DNA from: Ophiodon elongatus
Lineage: Eukaryota; Chordata; Actinopteri; Perciformes; Hexagrammidae
Length of the DNA stretch: 64,000 nt
Assembly: GCA_016806645.1 (NCBI GenBank)
Contig: JACSYO010001998.1
Span: forward strand, 124,001 to 188,000
Direction of reading: 5' to 3'
This document shows positions 31,940-43,097 of the stretch, piece by piece. Position 1 is the stretch's first letter; the number at the start of each line of letters is the position of its first letter. Below the pieces are notes generated by a model, which was not told where the DNA came from, made no database searches, and worked only from the letters and a program-made list of their open reading frames with translations. The position numbers and the translations under genes were made by a program.

Positions 31940-33235
31940 TCACATCCAGTTGTTGATTTGTTCAATGCATTTACTCAACCCTTGTATGGGATTATAATCC
32001 CCTGGTGATACATTTATGTAGATTTGTGTGTCGTCTGCATATTTATGATAACACACTTTGTTGTTTTCCATAATCTGAGCCAGTGGAGGCATGTAGATGT
32101 TGAACAGAAGAGGCCCTAGTATTGAACCTTGGGGAACACCACATGTCACCCTAGTCAGCTCTGATGTGTAATTAGTTACAGACACAAAGTATTCTCGGTC
32201 CTTCAAGTAGGATTCAAACCAGTTAAGTGCTGCGTCAGAGAGTCCTACCCAGACCTTTAGTCTCTCTAGTAGTATGTCATGTTCGACCGTGTCGAATGCA
32301 GCACTGAGATCCAGTAATACTAAGACTGAGATTCTTCTGTCTGTGTTTAAGTGGATGTCGTTGAAAACCTTAACAAGAGCAGTTTCAGTACTGTGGTGCT
32401 GTCGAAAGCCGGACTGGAAAACATCAAAACAGTTATTTACGGCTAAGAAGTTGTTCAGCTGTTGAAAAAACACTTTTTCCATTATTTTACTTAAAAATGG
32501 GAGGTTTGATATTGGCGTATAATTTTTCATTATTGCGGGGTCTAAACTAGCCTTCTTTAGGAGTGGTTTAATAACTGCAGTTTTTAGGGCTTGTGGGAAA
32601 ACACCTGAGAGGAGCGAGGTGTTTACAATTTGTAGAAGATCAGTGGTCATGCAGTGTGAAATATTTTTGAAAAAGTGTGTCGGTAGAATATCTAAGCAGC
32701 AAGAGGATGATTTCAGATGTTGTATAATGTCTTCTAGGCTTCTTTGGTTGATTGAATGAAATTGTGTCATGATATTACAATGGATGTTATTTAAAGATGG
32801 GGACAACACATGTCCTGTGGTTGGTGTGGAGGCACCGACTGCTTGTCTAATTGTCTGAATTTTGTCAGTAAAGAAGGAGGCAAATTGATTGCATGCCCAG
32901 GTGGATTGGAGCTCAGCAGTTACTGACACTGGAGGGTTTGTTAGCCTGTCGACGGTAGCAAATAAGGCACGTGCATTGTTATTGTTTTTGGTTATAATGT
33001 CAGAGAAGAAGGACTGCTTTGCATTTCTAAGTTCCAAATTATAATTGTGAAGTCTCTCTTTATAGATGTCACAGTGAACCTGGAGATTAGTTTTTCGCCA
33101 CCTGCTCTCAGCTTTCCGACACTCTCTCTTCTCTATTCTGACCGGTGTGGCATTTCTCCAAGGAGATCTTTGCTTACCCGAGACAACCTTCACTTTAGTG
33201 GGTGCAATGGCATCCCTATTTCCTTGGCTGTGTGA
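31940..33235 (-). pseudogene. L2 reverse transcriptase part
   Basis: A long open frame on the - strand (about 430 L2 codons; the open frame itself starts at 33268 in antisense Tc1 sequence). It holds a Pro-Leu-Leu-Lys-Lys block, Leu-Leu-Asp-Leu-Ser-Ala-Ala-Phe-Asp (palm motif A), Gly-Val-Pro-Gln-Gly-Ser-Ile-Leu-Gly-Pro, and Tyr-Ala-Asp-Asp-Thr-Gln-Ile-Tyr, the catalytic YADD box. All RT catalytic Asp residues are present. It ends in a premature TGA at 31940-31942, where the family continues with a Gln-Asn-Phe-Leu-Gln-Leu-Asn-Lys block. That block is still readable just beyond, so a single base change caused the stop. The RT region is unusually intact for this window, suggesting a fairly young insertion. 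Confidence 0.92.
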
Positions 33236-33529
33236 GAAGGAGGCTGCAGTAAAGGCCTGGCAAAGCATCTCAGGGAGGAAACTCAGCGTTTGGTGATGAC
33301 TATGGGTGCAAGACTTCAGGCAATCATTGACTGCAAAGGATTTTCCTCCAAGTATTACAAATTATTAGTCACTTTTATGTTAGTTTTTCCAATAACTTTT
33401 GAACCTCTGAAAATGTAGGGTACTGTGTAAAAATTAGCAGTTAATGCCATATTTGTGTTATATCCATTGAAATAATGTTGCAAAATTAGAAAAATTGTGT
33501 CACAGTCCAAATACTTATGGCCCTGACTG
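33236..33529 (+). mobile_element. Tc1-like transposon, 3' end
   Basis: Continuation of the transposase cut at 30818: Glu-Ala-Ala-Val-Lys-Ala-Trp-Gln-Ser-Ile, then the C-terminal block ending near Ser-Ser-Lys-Tyr-Tyr after frame changes. About 180 bp of 3' non-coding sequence follow. The element ends in CAAATACTTATGGCCCTGAC TG at 33529, the inner strand of a Tc1 terminal repeat, next to the expected TA (33530-33531). The 5' half and left terminal repeat are absent from the window, so this is half a transposon. Confidence 0.9.
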
Positions 33530-34914
33530 TATATAATAAATAGAATAAAGATATTTGTCTGGTCGATGAAAAAAAAATAAAAATGGAAGGAATGTTTACA
33601 ACTCGCATGTAAATTACCACAAATAAATCTACTTATAATTCAATTAATGCCAAAAAGATAATAGTCAGGCAGGAACCTTGTCCAATCACAACATTCAGGA
33701 CAAATAAAATTATTGGACAGGCTGATTAAAGTCCTGCGACCGACACAGATATATTTTCCATCAGAGCATTTCATTTATTGATTGCGGTCGGGATGTAATG
33801 AGAATTTCAACTAAAATACTACCAACCCTGCTTTTAAACTACGTCAGTAGCTCTGCCGGTAATGCTGCGTGGCAGCGCGTCGCATACCAACGCTAAATGT
33901 GCGTCGCTGTCAGAGCACTGACCAAGCTGCATTATTTGACGCGTTGGTAAATAGAGAGATTAAGAGACCGGGAGAAAACAGCCATAGAAAGGGATAAAAG
34001 TGAACGATGTGGAGAGGAGAAAAAAGTGGAGATGAAGTTGGTGGAAATCTAAAAGGAGCTACGTGTGGAGAAGGAGATGGGACAAAAGAAAAAACGAGAC
34101 GAGTTGAAGAAAACGAAAAGCTTGACTGGGAAAGAGTTAGGAGCAAAAAAAAGAAAGAGGCAGAGAAATATAGATTGTGATTCCAGTGATTTATGAGGGA
34201 GAACTCTTTTTTTCCAGCAGGCCCATTCAGCCGAAGCTTGGAAACCCAATTATGTCTGAAAAGCTTCTTAATGCATCCTGTTACACCGCGGGCGTCGCTG
34301 TCATTCAGCTCATTTCTCCGACACATTGTGAATATCTGTAACACGGAGCGACTATCAATGTCCTTACAAGGCAGAAATGTCCTGTCGGCCTTCTGTTCTC
34401 GAGACTTAGAGGGCTGAGAGTTGGATGAACGAGAGGCGATTATACAGTTACTCTAAATGTGGAGAGTGGACAAAAGAATGACAGCGAGCTATTTGTCGGG
34501 ACTGATGAGCACGTCTGTCTGAACCGGGTCGGGACCCGCTAAAACACAGAAGGATGTCAAATGATTTATGGAACGAGATTGTAATGTAAGGCCACAGAGT
34601 TGAAAATATTGACATATGCAGTTGCTGAAGTGCAAAGAATTAGGCAAGCAGCTTTTTGTGTGGGCCTTAAAGAAACAAGCCAGATGGCTGATATTGTGTA
34701 AATGAAACATGAGGAAATAAATGGCCTCTTTTAATCATTAAAAATGTTGACCTTTGTCATTTTTATACGTGATGTGAAGTATAACTGTGGCCAATAAATT
34801 AACCTCAAATAAAGTTAAAATAACAAATATGAAATAACTTACCCCGATTTATCGAAATTGTAGTTTATAGAATCTCTAATTTGTAGTTTAGCCCATCATT
34901 CTGTTAGTGCTCAC
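33530..34914. other. non-coding, no gene seen
   Basis: No recognisable gene. 33840-33960 includes ACCAAGCTGCATTATTTGAC, similar to CACCAAGCTGCTGTATTTGA near 53500, which hints at another dispersed repeat. A purine-rich tract runs from about 33950 to 34190. Confidence 0.5.
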
Positions 34915-35060
34915 CAATACTGGAATGTAACAAAATACATTTACTTTGCAGTACAATTTTGACGTACTTCACTTGAGTACTGTATAATTCTACTTCCCTA
35001 CATTTCAGAGGGAAAGATTTCACATTATAGTCATTAGTTTCTTTACAGGTTAAGATTTTA
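34915..35060 (+). mobile_element. hAT MITE fragment, ACTTGAGTA type
   Basis: It starts near CTGGAATGTAACAAAATAC and runs through TTCACTTGAGTACTG and ACATTTCAGAGGGAAAG. The same words occur in reverse order and orientation at 62340-62466. This is a well-known teleost hAT-derived repeat whose full end reads CAGTGGTGGAAAGTAAC. Only the left part remains here. Confidence 0.7.
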
Positions 35061-37551
35061 TACTGAAACCCAAAGACTAGTTATAAAATTATCATATATC
35101 GCTGCAGATGTTGCTACGTCCACAGATCTGGTGAGAGCAATTTCATCACAACTGGTTGAAGTGTGATCACATACTTGTAAAACGTTAAAGGGTCATTATG
35201 ATTAGGATCATGGTCTGGCTTTAAGTAAGTACATCTGTAACGTAGCTCAAGCTCTGGACGTAACGCCGTGTGACTCAGTGACGTTAACATACGTAAGTAT
35301 TCAGTAAAAATAACTCCCCTGAGCAAAACACCTGTGTTCCTTTGACCCATCCACAACCCTCGGAGTGAGACCAGGCTTCTGAATAAAATGATTGCAAAAG
35401 GCCCAAATTGTAATAAAATAAAATAATCCTTTTAACCTACTAAGTTTGGCTGCAGTTTCATAATTATCATGTGAAAGCAGGTATTGTAGTATGGTTAAAA
35501 AATAGGGCCATCGTTTTTTCATCTAATTAAAGTGTTTTGTGTGTGTGTTCTATCTCTAGTTCTGTTTTACTGGGAACCCCATGGAATGTGTCGGTCCTGC
35601 GGGCTCAAACCATAGTGAACCGTTAACTTTGACAAGTGGCGAACCAGAGTCTGTGTGGTTTTTCTCCGTTTAGACCATTGTCAGAAAATCAAAGCCTCTG
35701 CACCAATATTAGAAACTCTATTTAGATAAAAACGGTGGTTTCTAATAAACCAAGAGCAGATCAAAGCAGGGGGCGAGGTGACAACACCTTTTTATAAATG
35801 GATCGTTCATATTTGAGTTTCTACTATGCAGTACAGTATTTATACACAGATGAACTGGAGTCCAGGACCCAGCTGTCATAATGTATCCAAAGGGGCAGAG
35901 CAGATGATATTGTGGCCAGATTCTGTGTTAACATTGATCTCAAAGTGCTGCTGAAGGGCTGAATCTCAGACAGCAACTTCCCTCCAGTGTGGAACAATAA
36001 AAAACATCAGTCCGTCCGGTTTCCCTTGAGCACAAACACACATCGAGCTGTCGCAGACAGCAGTACAGTTCAGTACAGTATAGTAGGGACGGCTCACTTT
36101 GAATCTCACAGTTCTAATAGTTTAAAAGATGTTGTGTGGATTAAACATTAGCCAGAGAACTGCAACAGACGTTCAGCAGACTTTTGGAGTGGGAGGCGGC
36201 TTAACAACTGATCTCCTAGCAGCCGTTGTCAAACTGGAGCTAAAATGAAGTGATGAACTAAGTACTCCGTTAAAAGTTCTAAATAATATCCAAGGAATAA
36301 AACACTCCATTTCAGCGAATCTCTCGGAAGAGTTGACCATCTTTTCTTTGTCAAACAAAGGAGCAAAATAACTTTAAAAATAAACAGGAAATCCCACTGA
36401 TTAGGCAACAGCTGACAGCTGCTCTGTAATTTCTGTCTTTAAAACTTGAACTATAAATGATTACCATTCACACAGCCACTTAGTTATCTGTTAGAAGCTA
36501 AGTGTAAATGCATCCGAGAGGCTTTCGAGACGGATTCATACCGATTGTTTTCGACCACCACATCCACGTCGCCGTGACTCTTACATAATCTTTACTCCTC
36601 CCAAGTGTGACTACGTCATGAAGAGATTTTGTATTCCCCTGATTTTGTGGTGGCGGCTGATGCGACACCGAAAGTAGCCACAGCTATAAAGCAACAGGTG
36701 GTAGGATCGGTATGCGCACCCTTCTGTTGTTGTGATGTCAATGATACTGTTGAATCATAAGTATGGGTCAGTGTGAGTGAAAGTTTCTTTTGGTTCATTC
36801 CATGCCAGTTCGTGTTCGTTCATGCATCTACATACATTATTAGCTACTCGGCTAAACTGAATGGCTTTAGTTTAAGAGTCAGTGCCCCAACAGCTTCAGG
36901 TGCAGAACTACCACCATCTGGGCTGGAGGAGGGACGATGGAATGACAGGTGGACACGGGGCCTCGTATTCTTTTACTTTCCAAACCAAACGCGAGGGTAT
37001 CTGCACTTGGAATTAGTCAGACTGATTAAAGTATATTCATTTTTTTTTAAGTTTCTTTTACATCGGATTTCTATTAACAATTTACAGGTTTACATTTCCA
37101 CTCCAATCCTATTAAATTCGTACTTTGTTGTGTTCTGTTAATTGTTACAGCGACAATGCAATTGTTCCTGCAACTAAAGTAACCGCAACAATTTCTCTAA
37201 ATCGGTCTAATCTGAAGTCTGCACGGCGTCCTCCGAGAGGCAATAATGGAGAACGTGGTCAGCGGGCTGTCTGTCACTTTTTTATTACTTTTTCATAACA
37301 TCCTCTTCTAGGTCAATAAAGAAATGACCAGTCATGAAAGAAAGCGACTGACAGCATTTGATTGGTATTTATTGGATGAAGAAAGCAAGGAAATAAGTTT
37401 CGATGGCTTTAATTTGAAAGCATTCTTTAAGAAAAATGTCCAACATCTGAAAGATGATGGAGACTACTTTGGTTTTGTTACCAGTTAAATAGCTTTTGCA
37501 TGTTTGTATAACTCAGACTTATACTTAAAGTGTCATGGTAAACTTTTTTTT
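35061..37551. other. non-coding, no gene seen
   Basis: No recognisable gene in about 2.5 kb; the frames at 35114-35356, 35301-35522 and 36773-37141 have no known domains. Confidence 0.5.
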
Positions 37552-37735
37552 TTTACTCATTTAAATTTATTTGAATAGCCCAAAATCACAAATTTGCCTT
37601 AGAATGTTTCACAATCTGTACAACATACGACTTCTTCTGTCCATAGACTCTCATTGGAAAAAGGAAAAACTCCCCCAAAAAACCTTAAGAAAAGAAACCT
37701 CAGGGAGAACAATTGAGGATGGATTCCTCTCCCAG
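37552..37735 (+). repeat. teleost dispersed repeat, LINE-tail-like
   Basis: The order TTTATTTGAATAGCCCAAAATCACAAA..., AGGAAAAACTCCCCC and AGAAACCTCAGGGAGAAC (each quoted in part) is that of a very common teleost interspersed sequence. Its class is not certain; it may be a LINE 3' region. No coding capacity. Confidence 0.6.
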
Positions 37736-39279
37736 GATGGATACGGTTGAAGTTGTAAAGCACAGTAAGTTGCCATATTTTTTCATTGCGACGGACTCTG
37801 CCCAGCCGATTAGTTACCTTCCAAGCAATGTCGGAACCCATCAGCTGTCGGATATCCAGGACAAGACTTCCTCCTCTGTACGCCGGCCATTGTTAAGCAT
37901 TCGATTAGCAACTCGAGACTGGAGTTGTTGTTCAGAGACAACGTCAGCAAGCGAATTGTTTCACAAGTGGCCAGTTTACAACCTAATTTTAAGTTACTAA
38001 AAAGCTGAATCTCCATCAGACAATGGTTCAGAGATTGCATTATTTCAGCCTACACTCTCCGAACGGACCGTTTACCTGCATGCAACCAAAGGCCGCTCAA
38101 ATGTGGTTGGTCAATACTACTCTGACTACAAACAGAAACCAGAATGTATCTGATACTCGTCCTGTTGCCTGCATTCATACGCAGAATCTGTTTATAGAGA
38201 TTACCTTCCCAGTAAAATAGGAGTATGTTTGTTTGTGCATAGATTTGTTCTTGAAAGAGCATGACGAACACGGCCGACTTCTTGACAACCGGGACCACCG
38301 AAGGGAGGACTCCTTTATGCGGCTGGACTGTCAGAACACGCAGCCAGAGGCTTCGGGTCACAAGAAGCCCACACTTACCACAAACCATTCAACAACTCAA
38401 GCTAAAGACAGGGCCCTGCTGAGAAGAAGGTCGGAGGGGGTGTATGACATCATCATGACATCACATTCATGACTGCGTGAACACCAGAAACCCGACCGCA
38501 TCGGTGGTCTGTCAACACCAGACCAAAACCACGTACAGCATCCACTGGGTCAAAGGTCATAGACCTGGAGTCAGTACACGGTCAGAAAAAGATCAAGAAA
38601 GGAAATTCACATCCAATGAAAGAATCATTTTAACAGACAATAGTTACAACCAGCGGTTATCATGTTACAGAAAATTACATTGAGGTAATGTGAGGACGCA
38701 TGAGCCAACCCCATTCAGTTAAGAGTGATTTTGATGTTTTTCAAAGACCACCAATGCAACCCAAGCAAGTTGACTTTCCAGATGTTTGCTATTAGTGAGT
38801 CGGTAGAATCACAAACTGTATACAAGTCAAAAGTCTGTATCTCTGTATTATTTTCTTGTATGTACGTATAAAAAAAATACTTGGGTTTGAGGACAAACTG
38901 AAAGATGTCAATATGTCCACGTATACAGTGTTGAGACTCGAGGGTGTGGGCCGCGTCGATTTAACACAGGCTTGTTCCGTTTGGCCCCTTTCGGTCGTAT
39001 CCTGTGAATATTTCAAATCAGTGGTGTGAATGAAGACGATTACAGAGCAGCGAGGGAATGCTTTTCTCTCCACAGCGCATGTGTGTGTTCATTGTGTAAG
39101 GTCTCCGGCACTGTGCACGCAAATGTACTCAAGCCTGTGTGTTTGTTTCGAGAGTGTGTGTGCGTGTGTGTGTGCTCGGTGTCTGTGCTGCCGGGGGTGT
39201 AAGCCTTCCCAAGATAAGCTATCGACAGCACCCAGACACTGTAACACAGCACTGACACTGGCTATCACTGCAACAGTAA

Positions 39280-39282
<3 letters not shown>
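37736..39282. other. non-coding, no gene seen
   Basis: No gene recognised. About 38020-38215 (GTTCAGAGATTGCATTATTT, GGCCGCTCAAATGTGGTTGG and GCATTCATACGCAGAATCTG) has the look of a dispersed teleost repeat, but no second copy exists in this window. Several overlapping frames here lack known domains. Confidence 0.45.
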
Positions 39283-39321
<39 letters not shown>

Positions 39322-39470
39322 ATAGCGAGATGGCCTCGGGGAGTGGAGGAGAAGAGAAAACGACAACAGAAGGGGGAGCGGTGCTTTTAAGAAAGGGAGA
39401 AGAGAAGAGCAAGAGGGGAGTCGGCCGGTAATATTGAAAACTGGAGGAAAGGGAGAGAAGAACTGAACCA
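39283..39470 (+). repeat. (AG)n microsatellite and purine tract
   Basis: (AG)17 at 39283-39316 continues as a GGA/GAA-rich purine tract to about 39470. Frames across it are artefacts. Confidence 0.93.
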
Positions 39471-39532
39471 CACATTTCTGACATTAAAGTAAGGGGTGGT
39501 CATGATCGGGGGGCGGGGGGGGGGGGACTTCT

Positions 39533-39860
39533 CTGGTTGCAAAAATAAGTCTATTGTATAGAAGTCTATAGAAAATGACTCTACTTCTCTCTTGATTTAT
39601 TCCCTCAGTAAACATTGTAAACATGAGTTTATGTCTCTATCTCTAGTTTCAAGTCTTCTTCAATACAGCATGATGTTCATTTAGTAAATTATGGTCTATT
39701 TATAGTAAAACAGACCATAAAGCAGGGGATGCTTTATGGCGGACTTACTGTGATTGACGACCTGTCGCTACCAGAGCTGTATCTGGCATCTCTACATCAC
39801 TCCTTCGCATTCCAAACATGGTAACTTCTGTTCATTGGTTCCATCGGCAGTCCACAAACC
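39533..39860 (+). repeat. family X repeat, copy B
   Basis: Nearly identical to copy A (5380-5580) from TTGCAAAAATAAGTCT to GTAAAACAGAC. It continues with CCATAAAGCAGGGGATGC and ACTTCTGTTCATTGG, which match copy C (51370-51450, reverse strand) and not copy A. It shows the family is longer than the A/B overlap. Preceded by a G-run at 39512-39527. Confidence 0.82.
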
Positions 39861-40051
39861 AATGGGGTGACGACACGATGACTACGTCCACTTTTTTTTT
39901 TTTTTTTAACACAGGCTATGGTCCCATCATTTCTGTGTCTTCCTACACTATCTACCATGCCCACCCACTGCTCGCTGTGATTGGCCGGCTGTGTGGTGGG
40001 GAGACAGGGTGAGCATGGGTCTGGACTTTTTGCCGCTCCTTACAACACTAT

Positions 40052-40290
40052 GGGATACATCCCAAGTCTCTTAACTGCATCTCCACTTGCGTATTTTCCT
40101 TGTGTCCTAGTCCCTGCCACCAGGGATGCATTGAGAGACGCGAGGAGAGAGGAAACGAGGAAATATGTTTTAAGAGAAATGAGATGTCCTTTCCTCTAAA
40201 GCGCCACATGAAGCGACGTCTGTTTCTGATGACGGAGGATCAGCTGGAGCTGCTGACACACACACGGGAGAAGTATCCCTTCAGGGCTTT
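40052..40290 (+). mobile_element. one arm of the GGG-CATCCCAAG TIR element
   Basis: It begins GGGATACATCCCAAGTCTCT and continues through AACTGCATCTCC, ACCAGGGATGCATTGAGAGA and AGAAATGAGATGTCCTTTCC to AGCGACGTCTGTTTCTGATG. This is the same order as the right arm of the element at 43098-44590, in reverse orientation there. No second terminus was found, so this is a truncated copy, or the left end of a longer element that includes the transposase at 40830. Confidence 0.75.
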
Positions 40291-40829
40291 CTGACAGAAA
40301 GGGTCTTATTCCAGTTCAAAGCATGATATTGTTTTAAACCTGACCAAGTAGGTTTGTTGGGGAGATTTCTAGCAGAAAGCCCTGAAAAGCCCCTCGCTAC
40401 ATTAACACAAACAATAGTCCCCACCTGCCAACAGTTACTGTTAATGTATTGCAGAACGAAATAAAGTGTATAGATGAAGAGTTAATTAGCACAAACTGAA
40501 AATGAATAAACCAACACCAGGTTATTATTGGGCAAATAAAAAATACATGATTTAAAAAATAGTGACATTAACTATCCAAGAAAACAGATTATTATTTCCT
40601 GGATGCAGACAAATGCTTTAGGAAAAGCAGTACTAACAAGTCCTCCATATGTGGCCATGCTAATTAACCCTTCAACTGCAATACAGTTCACACTCTCATC
40701 TAATGATGTCCTACATTCAATGAGTTAAACTACCAGCTGTAACTCATGATGTCAATGAAAGAAAAAGGTACCAGGGTTATATAAGTATCAGACAAATTAT
40801 TTTTATTTTACAAGAAACACAAGATGTCG
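40291..40829. other. non-coding, no gene seen
   Basis: AT-rich sequence between the TIR arm and the Harbinger transposase remnant; nothing recognised. Confidence 0.5.
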
Positions 40830-41545
40830 ATCAACCCTGTGCTGTGTGCACATGGAATTTACACCATGCCAGCAAGAGCAGGACCGTTCAAGGCACAGGA
40901 GAGCGCATCTGCAGCGTGCCATTGTGTATTTAATGGAGGTAAGCATCATACACACTTACAGTGAGTGGTTGCACAAATAAGAATAATCAAATGTAAAATA
41001 TCTTGGTATCACAGTTTAGAAAAGCTAGGTGTGGGAAGTAACTATTTCTTTGATTCTGTAGATGGAGTTGGACACAGAGTCAGTAAATGCACAGCTAAAC
41101 CCTCATGTGCCGGTCCTTGCTGTGTTCTTTGATGGTCAGAAAAACCTCATGGTGGACTACAGGCTGGGGCGCCAGTCCATGGAGGCCCTTCTGAAGATTC
41201 TGCCATCAAAGAACACACAGGGCTGGTCCCATGAGGTGCATTTACTGATTGTCACTTACTGATTGTCATTTACTGGTTTACACACATGGCTTATCGTACA
41301 GTGTGGTGTCCCGGCCTTCAATGTTCCAAAGTCTGCAGACAGGTGCACACTGTGGATGAGGTCATCAAACTGCCCACCGCTGGAGCACTGGATGGGGTTT
41401 GGCCACGCATTTGCCCAGCTGGCCAACATCCCAGTGTTCCCCAGGTGTGTGGGAGCCATTGATGGCTGCCCTGTCCTCATACAGACCCCCCCCCCCCCTT
41501 TTGCCGTCAAAGGAGGTCACGGCATCCGGGTCAAAGGTCAGACAA
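40830..41545 (+). pseudogene. PIF/Harbinger transposase remnant, two exons
   Basis: The first exon ends Arg-Ala-Ile-Val-Tyr-Leu-Met-Glu at 40938, followed by GTAAGC and, at 41060-41061, AG. Splicing out 123 bp joins it in frame to Met-Glu-Leu-Asp-Thr-Glu-Ser. Exon 2 reads a Tyr-Arg-Leu-Gly-Arg block, then Val-Pro-Lys-Ser (the helix-turn-helix region) and Phe-Ala-Gln-Leu-Ala. Next is Cys-Val-Gly-Ala-Ile-Asp-Gly, whose Asp (41461-41463) is the first catalytic residue of Harbinger DDE nucleases. A tandem duplication of TTACTGATTGTCA at 41244-41274 breaks the frame, and a C-run at 41486-41498 precedes loss of homology. The rest of the DDE domain is missing. Confidence 0.85.
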
Positions 41546-42107
41546 ACTGAAGATGACAAGTGGAGCAGTAAAGCTACTGTGAGGGATTTACGGTTGCTGG
41601 AAATTAATTTACCTTTAGTTCAGTTTAGTCAGTGAGGCCTACTGCTAAATTACAGTAACTTCATCACAGCTCGCATGTTTTGGTTGCTTAGTAACGACAG
41701 GCGCATCGGTAGCGTACATTCTTCGTTGAGTTATTGTGCGATAGAGTCGGAGAGCACTGTAGGAGAATGCGTCGCCAACCGTTCGAGGATTGTGCCGCCG
41801 TCTCCATGTATGATGCTGACCTGTTGATCTGTTGTCAAACAGGCCTCCGCTGTGCTGTCTTGTTTCCATCTACCGCCCAACCACCAGCATTCACTGGAAG
41901 TCAGCTGGCTGCAACAGGCAGCTTGTACCTGGGCGAACCCCCCCCCCCCAAACAACACCTCGACGATTTCCCTGCCAGAAAGAGCAAGTGAGAGACATTC
42001 ACATGAAATGTGTTCACTCAACGTGTTAATCATTTTGTCACAGAGGGGGAGAGAAAGATTAAATTAAAAAGGGAAGCAAGGAAGGCCTGGGAGAGAGAAT
42101 GAGCAGG

Positions 42108-42110
<3 letters not shown>
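41546..42110. other. repeat-derived non-coding sequence
   Basis: 41626-41705 is the single-copy form of the repeat that expanded into the minisatellite at 26696. A C-run lies at 41938-41949. The overlapping frames on both strands at 41731-42067 have no catalytic motif that I can recognise, although the segment may be the downstream part of the Harbinger element. Confidence 0.5.
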
Positions 42111-42163
<53 letters not shown>

Positions 42164-42560
42164 TCAAAGAAAGCAAGGAAAGGACAGAGCGATAAAGATT
42201 AAGGGCCTAGGACTGTTGGGAGGAGGGCGGCATTATCAACCAAGAGGAAAAGAAGGGATGAGCCAATTTGACTGAGAAGATGAGATGAGAGCTGTAAATA
42301 CTTTTTATTTTATTTTTTAAAGGAGAGGAGGGTGATGAAAAAGGAGGAGGTGCGAGGAAATGGAGGCCGAAGAGTCGACAGGGGACTTTTGGGATTTTAC
42401 ATGTAAAACGACGGGAGGAGAGAGAGGGTGATGTAAGAGGATGAGGGGGAGGGTGGGAGGAGCGAGGAGAGAAATGAAAAGTGAAGGAGAAGTGAGGTCA
42501 AAGAGAGGTGGACGGCTGACGTGAACGAGGTGAGGGAGGGCAGGGAAAGTAGGACAGGAT
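42111..42560 (+). repeat. (AG)n microsatellite and long purine tract
   Basis: (AG)25 at 42111-42160, followed by purine-dominated sequence to about 42560 (GGAGGAG, GAGAGAG and AAGGAGA words). Confidence 0.93.
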
Positions 42561-43094
42561 TCATGACAGTTTACTTTAATCTAGAACTTTTTTTTTTAAT
42601 CATTTTTGGAGATGAACCCTGGAGTCTGATCTTCTAAATCTAAATCACGTCCTACTTATTCTCCATGATGCACCTCTAATGGAAATAGAATTAATTTGTG
42701 ATTGTTCCCGTGTTTCTCTGGACAACAAGGTATTATGGGTTATGGTGCTTTCAATGATGCAAATAAATATAAAAAAATCGATTGATATTGCAGATGATTG
42801 ACGGACTGTAGATTTAAAAGGTCGCTATGGCAATACACAGACGTTGCACACAGCATAAAACTGTCTGCTATATAATCAGCTAACTGCTTGGAGATGAACG
42901 TGAGAACATTGGATGTTACGCGGAGTGCCTGAACACACCGCTCGCTGTTGGCCTCTGCTGGACACCTTCGTGTCCAGTCTCGTTTTCGCTGCTCGGCAGA
43001 TCTGTCCAAGTGTACGCAAACGTTTTTATTCCATCACTCTGAGGTTACGTAGATCCTCCCCCCTCATACCCTGACCTCTCTCTCTCTCCGCCTC
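42561..43094. other. non-coding, no gene seen
   Basis: No gene recognised. Confidence 0.5.
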
Positions 43095-43097
43095 CAT
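43095..43097. repeat. target duplication of TIR element, left
   Basis: CAT, matching CAT at 44591-44593. A 3-bp duplication is expected for PIF/Harbinger elements, but three bases alone carry little weight. Confidence 0.55.

Larger units (their letters stand above)
30819..33235 (-). mobile_element. Maui-type L2 LINE, 5'-truncated
   Basis: A 2.4-kb reverse-strand LINE inserted in the Tc1 transposase. Its 3' end, read on the - strand, is a GTGAAGCACTTTGAATTGCC block, then AATAAACTTGCC and a CTTGCCTT tail, the known 3' signature of teleost L2. The RT and C-terminal domains are described separately. It is flanked by GAAGG on both sides. The tail is itself AAGG-rich, so the duplication could be 4 or 5 bp. 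The endonuclease domain is absent, as is usual after incomplete reverse transcription. Confidence 0.92.

Noticed and set aside
39030..39484. Frames of up to 133 codons on both strands
   Set aside because: They depend on the (AG)n tract and the purine-rich continuation.
41731..42067. Downstream catalytic domain of the Harbinger transposase
   Set aside because: No Asp/Glu motif of the DDE domain could be read in any frame on either strand.
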